Translations under genes and position numbers: made by a program
NCBI GenBank assembly: GCA_003454605.1
Contig: DMKD01000022.1
Span: forward strand, 1 to 6,149
Source: Spirochaeta sp.
Lineage (GTDB): Bacteria; Spirochaetota; Spirochaetia; UBA9216
Direction of reading: 5' to 3'
DNA: 6,149 bases
Part shown: in pieces, positions 5,255-6,149 of the stretch
Layout of the letters: each line of letters begins with the position of its first letter
Position numbering within the stretch: the first letter of the stretch is position 1
Notes under the pieces: generated by a model
Told to the model about the DNA's origin: nothing
Databases searched by the model: none
Seen by the model: the letters and a program-made list of their open reading frames with translations, nothing else

Positions 5255-6052
5255 GTGAAACGATTTCTGAACGCATTCAGATTTATGACAATTATTCCTG
5301 TTCCCGGTTCGAAACATGCCGATCTCTCCGAAGCCGGCAGATCTGCGGCATACTTTCCATTGGTAGGACTTGTGATAGGTCTGCTGATGTGGGCTGCCGC
5401 CCGGCTCGGCCTGATGCTCTGGTCGGTTCCGGTTGCAGCAGTGATAGTTACTGCCCTGTGGTTTATTCTGACTGCCGGGATGCATGTCGACGGTCTCGCA
5501 GATCTTGCCGACGGTCTTGGCGGCGGATGGGATGTTGAATCGCGGCTGAGGATAATGAAGGATTCGGCAATAGGCACCTATGGTGCTGTGGCTGTGGGAA
5601 TCCTGATGCTGATGAAGACTGTATTCATTTTTGAGCTTGCCGGCAGCGCGGCCGCACCCCTGCTTTATGCCGCGCTGATTGTTATTCCGGCTGCGGGCCG
5701 ATGTGCCCAGGTTCTGAGTATCAGAATCTTTCCCCCCGCAAAAAAAGAAGGCTTCGGCATCACCTTTAAAAATGGTGTGAGAAACCGTGATGCGGCAGCC
5801 GCAGTCATAATCACGCTTGCAGTCTCAACTGCATTCTGGGGGCTTAGCGGCGTGCTGATACTTGCCGCGGCAATCGTCTTCATGCTTGCGGCGGGGGCCT
5901 GGATAAGCAACCGGCTCGGCGGACTCAACGGTGACTCATACGGTGCAATCTGTGAACTCTCCGAGCTTTTTCTGCTGATCACCGTCAGTATCATCAAACC
6001 CGGCTCTACCGGCTGGCTTCAAATTCTGTTTAAGATGTTTACCGATGCCTGA
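5255..6052 (+). CDS. cobS: Adenosylcobinamide-GDP ribazoletransferase (cobalamin synthase) CobS
   Basis: Integral membrane enzyme that joins adenosylcobinamide-GDP to alpha-ribazole or its 5'-phosphate, making adenosylcobalamin (phosphate). The 265-residue length is typical. Family blocks: an N-terminal FMTIIPVP (10-17), FPLVGLVIG (34-42), the metal-binding core MHVDGLADLADGLGGG (76-91) with its acidic residues, MKDSAIGTYG (101-110), and RLGGLNGDSYGAICEL (220-235). Hydrophobic spans lie near 34-50, 57-74, 110-128, 134-147, 182-198, 200-218 and 236-248, as expected for a polytopic protein. The GTG start with a strong ribosome site is preferred; starting at Met11 would remove the first conserved residues. 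Its end overlaps the next gene by eight bases. All expected blocks are present. Confidence 0.95.
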   Translation: MKRFLNAFRFMTIIPVPGSKHADLSEAGRSAAYFPLVGLVIGLLMWAAARLGLMLWSVPVAAVIVTALWFILTAGMHVDGLADLADGLGGGWDVESRLRIMKDSAIGTYGAVAVGILMLMKTVFIFELAGSAAAPLLYAALIVIPAAGRCAQVLSIRIFPPAKKEGFGITFKNGVRNRDAAAAVIITLAVSTAFWGLSGVLILAAAIVFMLAAGAWISNRLGGLNGDSYGAICELSELFLLITVSIIKPGSTGWLQILFKMFTDA

Positions 6053-6149
6053 TATTATTCTTATCCGCCATGGCGAGGCAGTAGGGCAGGGCGGTTATAA
6101 TGGAAGGCGGACTGATCCTCCTCTAACAGCTGAAGGGCGGAAGCAGGCA
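6045..6149 (+). CDS. cobC: Histidine phosphatase family protein, probable alpha-ribazole phosphatase CobC, partial (C-terminus beyond right edge)
   Basis: Only the first 35 residues are in the window. They begin MPDIILIRHGE, the signature of the histidine phosphatase (phosphoglycerate-mutase-like) superfamily, in which His9 would carry the phosphate and Arg8 bind it. DPPLTAEGRKQA follows at 24-35, matching the usual LT-x-x-GR-x-QA helix. The family is commonly about 200 residues, so most is missing. The ATG sits inside the end of cobS (8-base overlap) with only a weak AAG upstream, which suggests coupling. The superfamily is clear. The specific role, removing the 5'-phosphate from alpha-ribazole phosphate or adenosylcobalamin phosphate, is inferred from position at the end of a cbiB-cobD-cobU-cobS run. 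Confidence 0.82.
   Translation, partial: MPDIILIRHGEAVGQGGYNGRRTDPPLTAEGRKQA

Noticed and set aside
5039..5577. Minus-strand open frames of 130-148 codons opposite cobU/cobS
   Set aside because: They are shadows of the real genes; their composition (Pro, Ser, Arg, His rich) is typical of antisense translation, and both sense genes carry all family motifs.

Overview
The window reads as an ordinary bacterial chromosome segment of moderate GC content. It carries no mobile elements, CRISPR arrays, rRNA or tRNA genes. Two features fit an anaerobe or facultative anaerobe: an NADH-sensing Rex repressor and the end of the adenosylcobalamin pathway. The lipoprotein signal (lipobox ITSC) and the general style of the proteins would suit a spirochaete or a similar diderm. 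That placement is a weak inference, because no marker gene is present.

Left part, minus strand (1-1720). A MATE-family multidrug/cation antiporter runs off the left edge: its N-terminal 335 residues are present and the C-terminus is missing. Upstream of it lies a single small predicted lipoprotein of unknown function (1157-1720). This gene looks like its own transcription unit, with a good sigma70-type promoter (1756-1784), a strong ribosome binding site and a strong intrinsic terminator (1101-1139).

Middle (1721-1887). A 167-bp divergent intergenic region holds the lipoprotein promoter on the minus strand and a clear promoter for rex on the plus strand (1831-1859). An imperfect 18-bp direct repeat with a 20-bp period overlaps the rex -35 region.

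Right part, plus strand (1888-6149). rex is followed after 70 bp by a tight five-gene cluster for the late steps of cobalamin synthesis: cbiB, a CobD/CobC-type PLP enzyme, cobU, cobS, and the start of cobC (cut by the right edge). Gene junctions overlap or are within 16 bp, so this is almost certainly one operon. The CobD-like enzyme would make (R)-1-amino-2-propanol phosphate and CbiB would attach it to adenosylcobyric acid. CobU would then activate adenosylcobinamide (phosphate) to the GDP form, CobS would join it to alpha-ribazole (phosphate), and CobC would remove the phosphate. CobT and the corrin-ring genes are not in the window. No cobalamin riboswitch is evident before cbiB. The rex-cbiB gap instead holds an AT-rich, imperfect long hairpin overlapping the rex stop codon.

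No clearly new biological system is visible. The points most worth following up are the physical coupling of a redox repressor to B12 nucleotide-loop assembly, the rex-cbiB hairpin, a perfect 11-bp inverted repeat inside cobU, and the uncharacterised lipoprotein.
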